The position numbers were made by a program, and so were the translations under genes. The notes under the pieces are model-generated. The model had not been told where the DNA came from. It ran no database searches and saw only the letters and a program-made list of their open reading frames with translations. A stretch of DNA of 64,000 bases from Rhodopseudomonas sp. (GTDB lineage Bacteria; Pseudomonadota; Alphaproteobacteria; Rhizobiales; Xanthobacteraceae), in NCBI GenBank assembly GCA_016124795.1, contig WGNB01000001.1, forward strand, positions 224,659 through 288,658. The letters run 5' to 3'. This document shows positions 17,434 through 26,023 of the stretch, one piece after another. How positions within the stretch are numbered: the first letter of the stretch is position 1; each line of letters begins with the position of its first letter.

Positions 17434-18549
17434 ATGGCTTCGCTGGTCCAGGGCCGCCCGCCGTTTCGCGCCGACCATGTTGGCAGCTTGTTGCGGCCGC
17501 CGGCCTTGCGGCAAGCTTTTCGTCAGCACGCGGCCGGGGAAATCGCCGATGCCGAATTTGGCGCGTTGCAGGATCAATGCATCCGCGACGTGGTGGCGAT
17601 GCAGGAGCAGGTCGGTCTGCAGGTGGTAACCGACGGTGAGTTCCGTCGCGGCTCTTATTGGGGCCGTTTCGTCGAACGCACGCAGGGTTTCGAGATTAAA
17701 TCGGCGACGTTCAAGTTTCGCAATGACCAGGGCCACGAAGTCGATTTCACCGCCCCTTATGCGAACGCCAAGATTAAGCGTGCGCAGCCGCTTGCGCTCG
17801 ATGAATATACTTTTCTGCACGGTGTGACCCATGTGACCGGCAAGATCACCTTGCCATCGCCGTCGACCATGCATTTCTATCGATGCGCCGACTATGCCGA
17901 TCCCGCCGTCTATTCGGATGTTGAAAAGTTTTTCTCCGATCTGGCCGATATTTTCAAACAGGAGATCGATGAGCTGGCGAAAGCCGGCTGCCGCTATATC
18001 CAGCTCGATGAGGTCGCTGTTGCGTTGTTATGCGATCCGGCGATTCGCGCCCAGGTCGAGGCGTCGGGCAGCCGTCCCGATACCCTGGTCGATTTGTACA
18101 TTGACGGCATCAATCAAGCGGTTGCCGCCTGTCCCGATGACGTTGTCATTGGTATTCATATGTGTCGCGGTAATTTCAAGGGGCACTACCTTGGCGCCGG
18201 CGGATATGAATCGGTCGCCGAACGGTTTTTCGCTAACACCAACGTCAATCATTTCCTGCTTGAATACGACACGGAGCGTGCGGGCGATTTTGCGCCGCTT
18301 CGCTTTGTGCCGCCGAACAAAGGCGTGGTGCTCGGTCTGGTCAGCAGCAAGACCCGGGTGATCGAAAGCCTCGATGTGCTGAAGCGACGCACGCAAGAGG
18401 CCTCCCGCTATATCGATCTTGACCGTCTGGCGATTGGCCCACAATGCGGCTTTGCCAGCACGGTTGCCGGCAATCCGCTCACCGAAGCCGAGCAGCGTGC
18501 CAAGCTGGCGCTGATTGTCGAGGCGGCGGCGGCGATCTGGCCGCGGTGA
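17434..18549 (+). CDS. MetE-like cobalamin-independent methyltransferase (catalytic domain only)
   Basis: The 371-residue protein corresponds to the C-terminal catalytic half of MetE, like B. subtilis YxjG/YxjH. It has FRADHVGSLLRP at the start, QVVTDGEFRRG, IQLDEVAVALL, and the zinc-site residues in IHMCRGN (about 240-246) and GPQCGFAS (about 334-341). The family moves methyl groups to thiols and also includes epoxyalkane:coenzyme M transferase. Because it is regulated with an acyl-CoA ligase and a liv importer rather than with methionine genes, a catabolic role such as demethylation or thiol transfer is possible (inference). GAGGGAG precedes the ATG. Confidence 0.85.
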   Translation: MASLVQGRPPFRADHVGSLLRPPALRQAFRQHAAGEIADAEFGALQDQCIRDVVAMQEQVGLQVVTDGEFRRGSYWGRFVERTQGFEIKSATFKFRNDQGHEVDFTAPYANAKIKRAQPLALDEYTFLHGVTHVTGKITLPSPSTMHFYRCADYADPAVYSDVEKFFSDLADIFKQEIDELAKAGCRYIQLDEVAVALLCDPAIRAQVEASGSRPDTLVDLYIDGINQAVAACPDDVVIGIHMCRGNFKGHYLGAGGYESVAERFFANTNVNHFLLEYDTERAGDFAPLRFVPPNKGVVLGLVSSKTRVIESLDVLKRRTQEASRYIDLDRLAIGPQCGFASTVAGNPLTEAEQRAKLALIVEAAAAIWPR

Positions 18550-18622
18550 TTTGATGGTGGCCGGGTGGCAGGGACGGCGTCGCGGATGGTCAGCCTGTGG
18601 TCGTCTCGGTTCGCCGGTTTGA

Positions 18623-19474
18623 TCACGGTCCGGTTTGCGGCGGATGAGTGGGGATACCGTCGGCGTCTTGCCTCAGCAGGTTGGCGGTGATCTCGCGGGC
18701 GGCTTTGCCGATCCGGCTTACGATTCTCGCTCTTTCCTCCGGCGGCAACCAGTCGCCGACGAAGGCGGTACTGATTCCGGCGAGCGGATAGCCGGTTGCG
18801 TCCGTCACCGCGACGCCAATGCCGCTGACGCCGGGCGTGAACAGGCTGTCATGGGCCGCAAAGCCGCGCGTTCGTGCTTTTCCAAGCTCGGTGAGAAAGC
18901 TGACCTCATCGAAGCCGGGACGTTGCGCGTAGCGCGTTCGGTTGGCGTCGACGAAGGCCGTCATGTCGGGTTCTGGGAGGGCGGCAAGCAGCGCCATGCT
19001 GCCGGCGCCGATGCCAAGCGGTTCGCGGCTGCCGACTTGCAGCACCAGAGTTTGAATGCGCCGGCCGCTTTCATCGCGCGCGACGCACACTGAATCATTA
19101 CCTGAGCGCACAACGAGATAGACCGGCTGCGCAATATCGGCGGCGAGCCGCGCCAGCGGCGAGGCCGCGACGCGGCTGAGAGGATGGCGCGCCGAAGCGC
19201 TGACACCGAGCGCGAGTAAGGCGGGCCCGAGGAAGAAGTGTCGGCTGACTGTGTCGCGCTCGATCCAGTCCGCGGTCTCGAGCATGGCCAGAACCCGATG
19301 GATGGTCGGTCGCGGCAGTCCGGTGGCGGCGACGAGGTCACGCAGCCCGGCGCCGTCGGTCCCGGCGCGGGCGATGGCCTGGAGCAGGATCTGGGCTCGC
19401 GCCAAGCTGCCGGCGGCATCCCCGGAAAGCTTTCGTCCTTGCGATGTGTGTCCAGTATCCGGATTTCTCGTCAA
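18623..19474 (-). CDS. IclR-family transcriptional regulator
   Basis: The 283-residue protein has the IclR winged helix (LVAATGLPRPTIHRVLAMLE, about 47-66) and the C-terminal ligand domain with GIGAGSMALLAALPE and TPGVSGIGVAVTD. IclR proteins usually control aromatic or organic-acid catabolism in response to a small effector. It is divergent from the tctC-monooxygenase genes; the shared upstream region contains the dyad CTGTCC-N7-GGACAG at 19574-19592, a plausible operator. Its 3' end converges on the MetE-like gene. Confidence 0.9.
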   Translation of the reverse strand: MTRNPDTGHTSQGRKLSGDAAGSLARAQILLQAIARAGTDGAGLRDLVAATGLPRPTIHRVLAMLETADWIERDTVSRHFFLGPALLALGVSASARHPLSRVAASPLARLAADIAQPVYLVVRSGNDSVCVARDESGRRIQTLVLQVGSREPLGIGAGSMALLAALPEPDMTAFVDANRTRYAQRPGFDEVSFLTELGKARTRGFAAHDSLFTPGVSGIGVAVTDATGYPLAGISTAFVGDWLPPEERARIVSRIGKAAREITANLLRQDADGIPTHPPQTGP

Positions 19475-19528
19475 GCGCGTGAGCCTTTAGCCGTGAAGGG
19501 GTTATTCTAAAAGCGTTGAAGGCAGATA

Positions 19529-19542
19529 TTTAATATGTTAAT
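19529..19542. promoter_or_regulatory. Candidate HpaR-like MarR operator, copy 1
   Basis: TTTAATATGTTAAT matches TTTAACATGTTAAT at 23216-23229 in 13 of 14 positions. It lies between the IclR and tctC genes. The shared near-palindrome brackets the tctC-monooxygenase-MarR-aldehyde dehydrogenase block, as expected if the HpaR-like repressor controls both ends. Confidence 0.6.
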
Positions 19543-19573
19543 CAGTCGCCCAATTAAGAGCAGGTCCTCATTT

Positions 19574-19592
19574 CTGTCCATTAATCGGACAG
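19574..19592. promoter_or_regulatory. Dyad CTGTCC-N7-GGACAG upstream of tctC
   Basis: A perfect 6-bp inverted repeat with a 7-base spacer sits 62 bases upstream of the tctC start and 99 bases from the IclR start. Position and symmetry suit an operator for the divergent IclR regulator; no second copy was noticed in the window. Confidence 0.45.
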
Positions 19593-19654
19593 TTTGGGGG
19601 AAAACTCAAGGTCCGGCGGGAATGCATCGCGCTGGCCGCATCAGGGAGAACGCC

Positions 19655-20716
19655 ATGTCAGACGCGCCATTCTTTACGGCTCAACCGGATCATGCGTGGG
19701 GCAACAAGCCCGGCAAGCCAGCTTTGCCAATTCGTGCCATGCGCCGCGCCGCGATTGCTTTCGTGACAGCCGCCGCCGTGACGGTGGCGGCGTTTGTCAG
19801 CCCGGCGGCGGCGCAGGGTTATCCGACCCGCCCGGTGACGATCATCGTGCCTTATGCCGCCGGTGGCGCGACCGACATTCTGGGTCGGTTGGTGGCCAAG
19901 CGGTTGCAGGAAAAGCTCGGTCAGCCTTTCGTGGTCGAGAACCGGCCGGGCGCCGGCACCGTGGTCGGTGCCGACCATGTCGCGCGCTCGGCGCCGGATG
20001 GCTACACCTTGCTGCTCGCGACCAGCACCACGCTGGCGATCAACGCGACGCTGTTCAAGAAGCTGCCTTATAACCCGGCCAAGGATTTCACCGCCGTCGG
20101 TCTGGTTGCCAATGTGCCTTTCGTGCTGGTCGCCAATCCGCAACTCGGCGTGAAGTCGCTCAAGGATCTTATCGCTCTGGCCAAGTCGAAGCCGGGCGCA
20201 TTGACCTATGGGTCGGCTGGCAACGGGTCGCCGCATCATCTGTTCATGGAATTGCTCAAGAGCATGAGCGGCATCAAGATGGTCCATGTGCCTTACAAAG
20301 GCAGCGCGCCGGCGATGATGGACGTGGTCAGCAGCCACGTGTCGGTGATGATTTCCGACCTGACGCCGGCGCTCGCCCAGATTCGCGGCGGCAAGGTTGT
20401 GCCGTTGGCGGTGACGACCGCGCATCGTCTCGATGCGCTGCCGAATGTGCCGACCGTCGCCGAAGCCGGTGTGCCGGGTTATGAGGCGACCGCCTGGCAG
20501 GGCATTGTCGGTCCCGCCGGCATGCCTGCCGACGTCGTCAAGAAGCTGAATGATGAACTGCGCGCTTTCACCGCCGATCCGGCCGCCAAGGAGGCCTTCG
20601 CCAAAGTGGGCCTGCAAACGGCATCCGATACGCCGGCGGAGTTCGACGCCTACATTAACAGCGAGATTAAACGATGGGCCGACGTGGTGCGTTCGTCCGG
20701 CGCCACCGTCAACTGA
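19655..20716 (+). CDS. tctC: TctC-type tripartite tricarboxylate transporter substrate-binding protein
   Basis: The protein matches the TctC/Bug family of about 325 mature residues: YPTRPVTIIVPYAAGGATD at the mature N-terminus, GADHVARSAPDGYTLL, HHLFMELLKSMSG and HVPYKGSAPAMMDV. A signal peptide MRRAAIAFVTAAAVTVAA ending AAAQ is visible. The start at 19655 has an AGGGAG ribosome site and gives 353 residues with a long N-region; ATG at 19739 would give the classic 325. No TctA or TctB membrane gene is present, so like many Bug proteins it is an orphan that must use a permease elsewhere or act as a sensor. It precedes the flavin monooxygenase, suggesting it binds the aromatic substrate. Confidence 0.88.
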   Translation: MSDAPFFTAQPDHAWGNKPGKPALPIRAMRRAAIAFVTAAAVTVAAFVSPAAAQGYPTRPVTIIVPYAAGGATDILGRLVAKRLQEKLGQPFVVENRPGAGTVVGADHVARSAPDGYTLLLATSTTLAINATLFKKLPYNPAKDFTAVGLVANVPFVLVANPQLGVKSLKDLIALAKSKPGALTYGSAGNGSPHHLFMELLKSMSGIKMVHVPYKGSAPAMMDVVSSHVSVMISDLTPALAQIRGGKVVPLAVTTAHRLDALPNVPTVAEAGVPGYEATAWQGIVGPAGMPADVVKKLNDELRAFTADPAAKEAFAKVGLQTASDTPAEFDAYINSEIKRWADVVRSSGATVN

Positions 20717-20814
20717 ACGCTGGCGTCGGGGTTCGCCCCGACGGAATCTGACGTTTGCAACGCGCACGCCGTCGTCCCGGTTGGACGGCGGTGTGCCCAG
20801 CCTGGATCGAAAGC

Positions 20815-22503
20815 ATGACCGCTGTGCCTCGCGCAAATATCACCACCGCCGTGCTCGTTGTCGGTGCCGGCCCCGTTGGCCTGACCCTGGCGATGGATCT
20901 CGCCTGGCGCGGCCTTGACGTGACGGTGGCGGAAATTCGTGCCGCCGGTGAGCCGCCGAACGTGAAGTGTAACCATGTCGCCGCCCGTTCGATGGAAGTG
21001 TTCCGCCGACTGGGTGTCGCCAAAGCGTTGCGCGATGGCGGCTTGCCGGGCGACTATCCGAATGACATCTCCTATCGCACCGCGATGGTCGGCGAGGAGA
21101 TCACCCGTATTCCGATTCCCTGCCGGCGCGACCGTTACACCGCCAAGGATGGCCCGGATACCTGGTGGCCGACGCCGGAGCCGCCGCATCGCATCAATCA
21201 GATCTATCTCGAGCCGATCCTGTTCGCGCATGCGGCGGCGCAGTCGCGTATTCGCATCCTCAACCGGACCCAGATCGAGAGCTTCGTCCAGGATGAAAAC
21301 GGCGTTGTCGCGATCGCGCGCGATCTCGACAGCGGTGAAACCTTCGAAATCGCCGCCGCCTATATGGTGGGCTGCGACGGCGGCCGTTCCGACGTGCGGC
21401 GGCAGATCGGCGCCAGGCTCGAGGGTGACGCGGTCGTGCAACGGGTCCAGTCGAGTCTGATCCGCGCGCCGCAACTCAATGCCATGATCAAGGTGCCGCC
21501 GGCCTGGGCCTCGTTCACGCTCAATCCGCGCCGCAGTGGCAACGTCTACGCGATCGACGGCCGTGAACTGTGGCTGGTTCACAATTATCTGCGCGAGGAG
21601 GAAGCCGATTTCGACTCGGTCGACCGCGATTGGGCGATCCGCACCATTCTCGGCGTCGGGCCGGAATTCAAGTATGAGATCGTCAGCAAGGAAGACTGGT
21701 TTGGCCGTCGTCTGGTTGCCAATCGTTTCCGTGACCGCCGTGTCTTTATTTGCGGCGACGCCGCCCATATCTGGGTGCCCTATGCCGGCTATGGCATGAA
21801 CGCCGGCATCGCGGATGCGGCCAATCTCGCCTGGCTTCTGGCCGCTCATCTCAATGGATGGGCGCCGACGGCTATTCTCGACGCGCACGAAGCCGAGCGT
21901 CAGCCGATCACCCAGCAGGTGTCGCATTTCGCGATGAACCATGCCGAGGAAATGGCGAAGCAGCGCCGTGGCGTGCCAGCGGATATCGAGAAGCCGGGCC
22001 CGGAGGGCGATGCGGTGCGGGCCGCGCTCGGCAAGGAAGTCTACGACCTCAATGTCCAGCAATATTGCTGTGCCGGTTTGAACTTCGGTTACTTCTACGA
22101 TCGTTCGCCGTTGGTGGCTTATGACGGCGAAGCGCAGCCGGCCTACACCATGGGTGGCTTCGAGCCTTCGACGGTGCCGGGATGTCGGGCGCCGCATTTG
22201 TGGCTTGCCGATGGTTCATCGCTCTACGATGCGCTCGGGCAGGGCTACACCTTGTTGCGCTTCGATCCATCGGTCGATGTCGCGGATCTGGTCGCTGCGG
22301 CGTCGGCGCGCAAGGTGCCGTTCAAGGTGCTGGACCTGACGCGTGCGCCCGGCACGGAAATTTATCGCCACGCGCTGACGTTGGTGCGGCCGGACCAGCA
22401 TGTCGCCTGGCGCGGCGACAAGGCGCCGGCGAAACCGGAAGACCTGATCGATCTGATCCGTGGTGCGACGGTGGCCGATGCCAAGGCCGCGAAGGCGGCT
22501 TGA
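20815..22503 (+). CDS. Class A FAD-dependent aromatic monooxygenase (MhpA/PHBH-like)
   Basis: The 562-residue flavoprotein has the dinucleotide-binding motif VVGAGPVGLTLAMDLAWRG (about 16-34), the second FAD motif MVGCDGGRSDVRRQIG and the ribityl motif FICGDAAHIWVPYAGYGMN. C-terminal residues form the thioredoxin-like domain of the phenol-hydroxylase/MhpA branch. It uses NAD(P)H and oxygen to hydroxylate a phenolic ring, here probably making the catechol opened by the downstream dioxygenase. The start at 20815 keeps the FAD motif near the N-terminus; the open frame begins at 20755. It follows tctC and converges on the HpaR-like gene. Confidence 0.88.
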   Translation: MTAVPRANITTAVLVVGAGPVGLTLAMDLAWRGLDVTVAEIRAAGEPPNVKCNHVAARSMEVFRRLGVAKALRDGGLPGDYPNDISYRTAMVGEEITRIPIPCRRDRYTAKDGPDTWWPTPEPPHRINQIYLEPILFAHAAAQSRIRILNRTQIESFVQDENGVVAIARDLDSGETFEIAAAYMVGCDGGRSDVRRQIGARLEGDAVVQRVQSSLIRAPQLNAMIKVPPAWASFTLNPRRSGNVYAIDGRELWLVHNYLREEEADFDSVDRDWAIRTILGVGPEFKYEIVSKEDWFGRRLVANRFRDRRVFICGDAAHIWVPYAGYGMNAGIADAANLAWLLAAHLNGWAPTAILDAHEAERQPITQQVSHFAMNHAEEMAKQRRGVPADIEKPGPEGDAVRAALGKEVYDLNVQQYCCAGLNFGYFYDRSPLVAYDGEAQPAYTMGGFEPSTVPGCRAPHLWLADGSSLYDALGQGYTLLRFDPSVDVADLVAAASARKVPFKVLDLTRAPGTEIYRHALTLVRPDQHVAWRGDKAPAKPEDLIDLIRGATVADAKAAKAA

Positions 22504-22524
22504 TTGCGACTCCGGTATCCCGCA

Positions 22525-23127
22525 CTACGGTATCTTGCCGGCCGATTTCGGCGGCCGGCCGCGGCGCGGGCGGGATTCACGTTTGTCGGGCGCGATGCCC
22601 TTGGCCGGCAGAACGAGCGGCGTTGCTCCGAGCGGTTCGCGCAGTGCTTGTTCGAGATCGCTCAGCATGTCTTGCAGCAACGCCAGTTTTTCTGCGCCAT
22701 AGCGCTTGCTGATTTCGGCGTAGATCGCCTCCGAATTGACGCCGACGCCGTTGACCAACTCGCGTCCGCGTTCGCTGATCGACACGAGGCCGCGCCGCAT
22801 ATCCTGCTCGGACGCACGGCGCACGATCAGGTCACGCTCGTCGAGGTCCTTCAGAATGCGCGACAGCGATGGCGGCAGCAGAAAGGCGGCTTGTGCGAGC
22901 GCCATCACTTCCATGGCCTCGACCGACATCAGCGCGCGCAGCACCCGCCATTGCTGCTCGGTCACGCCGAAGTAATGGAGGCTGGGCCGGAAATAACTCA
23001 TGACCGCCTCGCGAGCCTTCAGCAGCGCCATCGGCAACGACCGCGAGAATTCGCGCAACGGCAGCAGCGGGGTCTCGCGCAGAAGATTGTTGTCGTCGCC
23101 GCTGCGTTTACGGACGTTCGCCGTCAT
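22525..23127 (-). CDS. HpaR-like MarR-family repressor
   Basis: The 200-residue protein is close to HpaR, the homoprotocatechuate operon regulator: RSLPMALLKAREAVMSYFRP (about 28-47), VTEQQWRVLRAL (about 54-65), LLPPSLSRILKDLDERDLI, and the wing residues EQDMRRGLVSISERGREL. A basic extension of about 30 residues ending PRRGRPPKSAGKIP follows the normal fold. The start at 23127 is set by AGGAAAGG 10 bases upstream; the longer frame to 23223 runs through the promoter region. It is divergent from the HpaE/HpaD/HpaG-like genes, and a palindrome at 23216-23229 is its likely operator. Confidence 0.88.
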   Translation of the reverse strand: MTANVRKRSGDDNNLLRETPLLPLREFSRSLPMALLKAREAVMSYFRPSLHYFGVTEQQWRVLRALMSVEAMEVMALAQAAFLLPPSLSRILKDLDERDLIVRRASEQDMRRGLVSISERGRELVNGVGVNSEAIYAEISKRYGAEKLALLQDMLSDLEQALREPLGATPLVLPAKGIAPDKRESRPRRGRPPKSAGKIP

Positions 23128-23197
23128 GCTGCTGTTGCCTTTCCTGAAATGGCCGGTCGCGTCGGCGCAACTTATCACCGTAAGCGGCGCTTCCCTG

Positions 23198-23229
23198 TTG
23201 ACAATCGGGCATTTGTTTAACATGTTAAT
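23198..23229 (+). promoter_or_regulatory. Promoter-like TTGACA with HpaR-like operator, copy 2
   Basis: TTGACA (23198-23203) is a consensus -35 box on the plus strand. Fourteen bases on, TTTAACATGTTAAT (23216-23229) contains the perfect 12-bp palindrome TTAACATGTTAA and would cover the -10 region of the aldehyde-dehydrogenase promoter. The same sequence with one change occurs upstream of tctC. Confidence 0.62.
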
Positions 23230-23393
23230 TAAATCAGCGCCAGCCGGAAGCCGCCGTTGACGCCGGCATATTCAATGAGACGCGAACCGAAAGCCAGATG
23301 CAGGGCCTTGTCGCGCCAGAGGCAACCCAACAAGACCGGGGCCACGTCGTTTCAAGACGTGGGTCAGCACCAATATCGATAGCCGAGGAAACG

Positions 23394-24911
23394 ATGCCGA
23401 CATTCGAAGAAAATCTGGCGAAGGCCGACACTTATCTCGTCCGTTTCCGCGCCGACGGCGTCCTGAACCAGATCGGCGGCGAGGCCGTGGCGGCATCGAG
23501 TGGCGCGACATTCGACACTATTTCGCCGGTCGATTTAAAGCCGCTGGCACAGGTCGCGCGCGGCGATGCCGCCGATATTGACCGGGCTGCTCAAGCCGCG
23601 AAAGCGGCGTTTCCGGCCTGGGCCGCGCTTGGCGGCGACAAGCGCAAGGCGTTGCTGCACAAGATCGCCGATGCGATCGTCGCGCGGGCCGAGGAAATCG
23701 CGCTCGTCGAATGCATGGATACGGGCCAGTCGTTGAAGTTCATGGCCAAGGCGGCGCTGCGCGGCGCCGAAAATTTCCGCTTCTTCGCCGATCGCGCGCC
23801 GGAGGCCCGCGACGGCAAGGTGCTGCGAACCGAGGGTCAACTCAATCTGACCGGCCGGATGCCGATCGGTCCGGTCGGCATCATTACGCCGTGGAATACG
23901 CCGTTCATGCTGTCGACCTGGAAGATCGCCCCGGCGCTTGCCGCTGGCTGCACGGTCGTCCACAAGCCGGCCGAGTTCTCGCCGCTGACGGCGCGTTTGC
24001 TGGTCGAGATCGCCGAAGCGGCGGGGCTGCCCAAAGGCGTCTGGAATCTCGTCAACGGCTTGGGCGAGGAAGCCGGCAAAGCCCTGACCGAACATCCGGC
24101 CATCAAGGCGATCGGTTTTGTCGGCGAGAGCCGTACCGGGTCGATGATCATGCGGCAGGGCGCGGCGACGCTGAAACGGGTTCACTTTGAACTCGGCGGC
24201 AAGAATCCGGTGATCGTATTCGCCGATGCCGACCTGGAGCGGGCGGCCGATGCCGCCGTCTTCATGATCTATTCGCTCAACGGCGAGCGTTGCACGTCCT
24301 CGTCACGTCTGCTGGTCGAGGATAGCATCTATCCGCAATTCACCGCGATGGTGGCGGAGAAGGCCAAACGTATCAAAATCGGTCATCCGCTCGACCCGGC
24401 GACCGTCGTTGGCCCGTTGATCCATCCGGTGCACGAGAAGAAGGTGCTGGACTATCTCGAGATCGGACGCCGCGAAGGCGCGACGGTTGCGGCGGGCGGT
24501 GTGAAAGTCTCGGGTCTGGGCGAGGGCTGCTATATTGCGCCGACGCTGTTCACCGGGGCGACCAACGCCATGCGCATTGCCAGGGAAGAGATTTTCGGAC
24601 CCGTGCTCACGGCCATTCCGTTCAAGGATGAAGCCGAGGCCGTCAGCCTGGCGAACGATGTCGACTACGGGCTGACCGGCTATCTTTGGACCTCGGACCT
24701 GACCCGGGCCCTGCGAATGACCGACCAGCTTGAAGCCGGGATGATCTGGGTCAATTCGGAGAACGTTCGCCACTTGCCGACGCCGTTCGGTGGCGTCAAG
24801 AATTCCGGCATCGGCCGCGACGGCGGTGACTGGTCGTTCGACTTTTATATGGAAACGCGCAACGTGGCCTTTGCCACGGCCCATCACCCGATCCCGAAGC
24901 TCGCGGGCTGA
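23394..24911 (+). CDS. hpaE: Aldehyde dehydrogenase, 5-carboxymethyl-2-hydroxymuconate semialdehyde dehydrogenase-like
   Basis: The 505-residue NAD-dependent dehydrogenase has the catalytic Cys in NGERCTSSSR (about 300) and the general-base Glu in HFELGGKNP (about 266), plus the oxyanion Asn in ITPWNTPFM. Sequence and context with an HpaD-type dioxygenase identify it as HpaE-like, oxidising the ring-cleavage semialdehyde to the dicarboxylate. The start at 23394 is preceded by GAGGAAACG; the open frame reaches 23298. It is the first gene of the hpaE-hpaD-hpaG-like operon controlled by the divergent MarR gene. Confidence 0.88.
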   Translation: MPTFEENLAKADTYLVRFRADGVLNQIGGEAVAASSGATFDTISPVDLKPLAQVARGDAADIDRAAQAAKAAFPAWAALGGDKRKALLHKIADAIVARAEEIALVECMDTGQSLKFMAKAALRGAENFRFFADRAPEARDGKVLRTEGQLNLTGRMPIGPVGIITPWNTPFMLSTWKIAPALAAGCTVVHKPAEFSPLTARLLVEIAEAAGLPKGVWNLVNGLGEEAGKALTEHPAIKAIGFVGESRTGSMIMRQGAATLKRVHFELGGKNPVIVFADADLERAADAAVFMIYSLNGERCTSSSRLLVEDSIYPQFTAMVAEKAKRIKIGHPLDPATVVGPLIHPVHEKKVLDYLEIGRREGATVAAGGVKVSGLGEGCYIAPTLFTGATNAMRIAREEIFGPVLTAIPFKDEAEAVSLANDVDYGLTGYLWTSDLTRALRMTDQLEAGMIWVNSENVRHLPTPFGGVKNSGIGRDGGDWSFDFYMETRNVAFATAHHPIPKLAG

Positions 24912-24964
24912 AATTCAAAAAGCATGCGCGTGGCGCGAACCGGCGCAATCTGACGGAGGAAGCA

Positions 24965-25945
24965 ATGCCGATCCCCAAGCCCAATCTCTATCCCGCCTTC
25001 AACGTTGTGCGGCTGAGCCACGTCGAGTTCATCGTCACCGATCTCGCCAAGAGCCGCGCCTTCTACGTCGATACGCTCGGCCTTCAGGTGACCGACGAGG
25101 ATGCCGGGACGATCTATCTGCGGGCCATGGAAGAGCGCGGTCATCATTGCCTTGTGTTGAGGAAAGGCGCGACCGCCGCCATCGAGGCCCTGAGCATGAA
25201 GGTCTATTCGGAAGAGGATCTCGATAAGGCCAAGGTGTGGTTTGAAGCGAAGGGGCTGGAGGCGGCGTGGGTGGATCGCCCCTATCAGGGCCGCACGCTG
25301 CGCACCAAGGACAATTTCGGTACGCCGCTGGAATTCTATTTCAGGATGGATCGGTTGCCGCCGATCCATCAGAAATACGCGCTCTATCATGGCGTCAAGC
25401 CGCTGCGTATCGATCATTTCAACTGCTTTACCAAGGACGTCGATGCGTCGGTGGCGTTTTACAACGAGATCGGCTTCCGCGTCACCGAGTATACCGAGGA
25501 TGAAGTCAGCAAGCGGCTGTGGGCGGCCTGGATGCATCGCAAGGGCGGTGTCCATGACATTGCCTTCACCAATGGCGCCGGGCCCCGGCTTCACCACACC
25601 GCGTTCTGGGTGCCGACGCCGCTCAATATCATCGATCTGCTCGATCTGATGTCGACGACGGGTTACATCGCTAATATCGAACGGGGACCGGGACGACACG
25701 GCATTTCCAATGCGTTTTTCCTTTATATCCTCGATCCCGACGGCCACCGCATCGAGATCTACTGCTCGGATTATCAGACGGTCGACCCCGACCTTGAACC
25801 GATCAAGTGGGATCTGAAGGACCCGCAGCGGCAGACGTTGTGGGGGGCGCCGGCGCCGCGGTCCTGGTTCGAGCATGGCAGCCTGTTTGTCGACACACCG
25901 CTTGAAGAGCCGATCCTCAAAGCCCAGCCGATTATCGCGCCCTGA
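24965..25945 (+). CDS. hpaD: Type I extradiol dioxygenase, 3,4-dihydroxyphenylacetate 2,3-dioxygenase-like
   Basis: The 326-residue protein has two vicinal-oxygen-chelate modules and matches the Brevibacterium/Arthrobacter-type homoprotocatechuate dioxygenase. The metal facial triad is H151 (LRIDHFNC), H210 (GPRLHHTAFW) and E264 (GHRIEIYCS), and a second-sphere His is present in GGVHDIAF. It opens the ring of a catechol next to the hydroxyl pair, giving the semialdehyde used by the preceding dehydrogenase. AGGAAGC precedes the ATG. Its stop codon begins a 13-bp tandem repeat. Precise substrate (homoprotocatechuate or an analogue) is inferred from the family. Confidence 0.9.
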   Translation: MPIPKPNLYPAFNVVRLSHVEFIVTDLAKSRAFYVDTLGLQVTDEDAGTIYLRAMEERGHHCLVLRKGATAAIEALSMKVYSEEDLDKAKVWFEAKGLEAAWVDRPYQGRTLRTKDNFGTPLEFYFRMDRLPPIHQKYALYHGVKPLRIDHFNCFTKDVDASVAFYNEIGFRVTEYTEDEVSKRLWAAWMHRKGGVHDIAFTNGAGPRLHHTAFWVPTPLNIIDLLDLMSTTGYIANIERGPGRHGISNAFFLYILDPDGHRIEIYCSDYQTVDPDLEPIKWDLKDPQRQTLWGAPAPRSWFEHGSLFVDTPLEEPILKAQPIIAP

Positions 25946-25995
25946 GCCCTGACGCAGAGCCCTGACGCAGAGCCTTGGCGCAGAGTATTGGCGCC
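25944..25995 (+). repeat. Four tandem copies of a 13-bp repeat after hpaD
   Basis: GAGCCCTGACGCA occurs twice exactly (25944-25956, 25957-25969), then as GAGCCTTGGCGCA (25970-25982) and GAGTATTGGCGCC (25983-25995). The array starts inside the hpaD stop codon and ends about 29 bases before the next ATG. It could vary by slippage and change the spacing between the two cistrons. Confidence 0.85.
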
Positions 25996-26023
25996 GAGAC
26001 GTGAGGAAAGAAAGAAAAGGCCG

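Noticed and set aside
20650..22197. Long antisense frame opposite the flavin monooxygenase
   Set aside because: The plus strand encodes clear FAD motifs; the antisense product is Arg/His-rich without known features.
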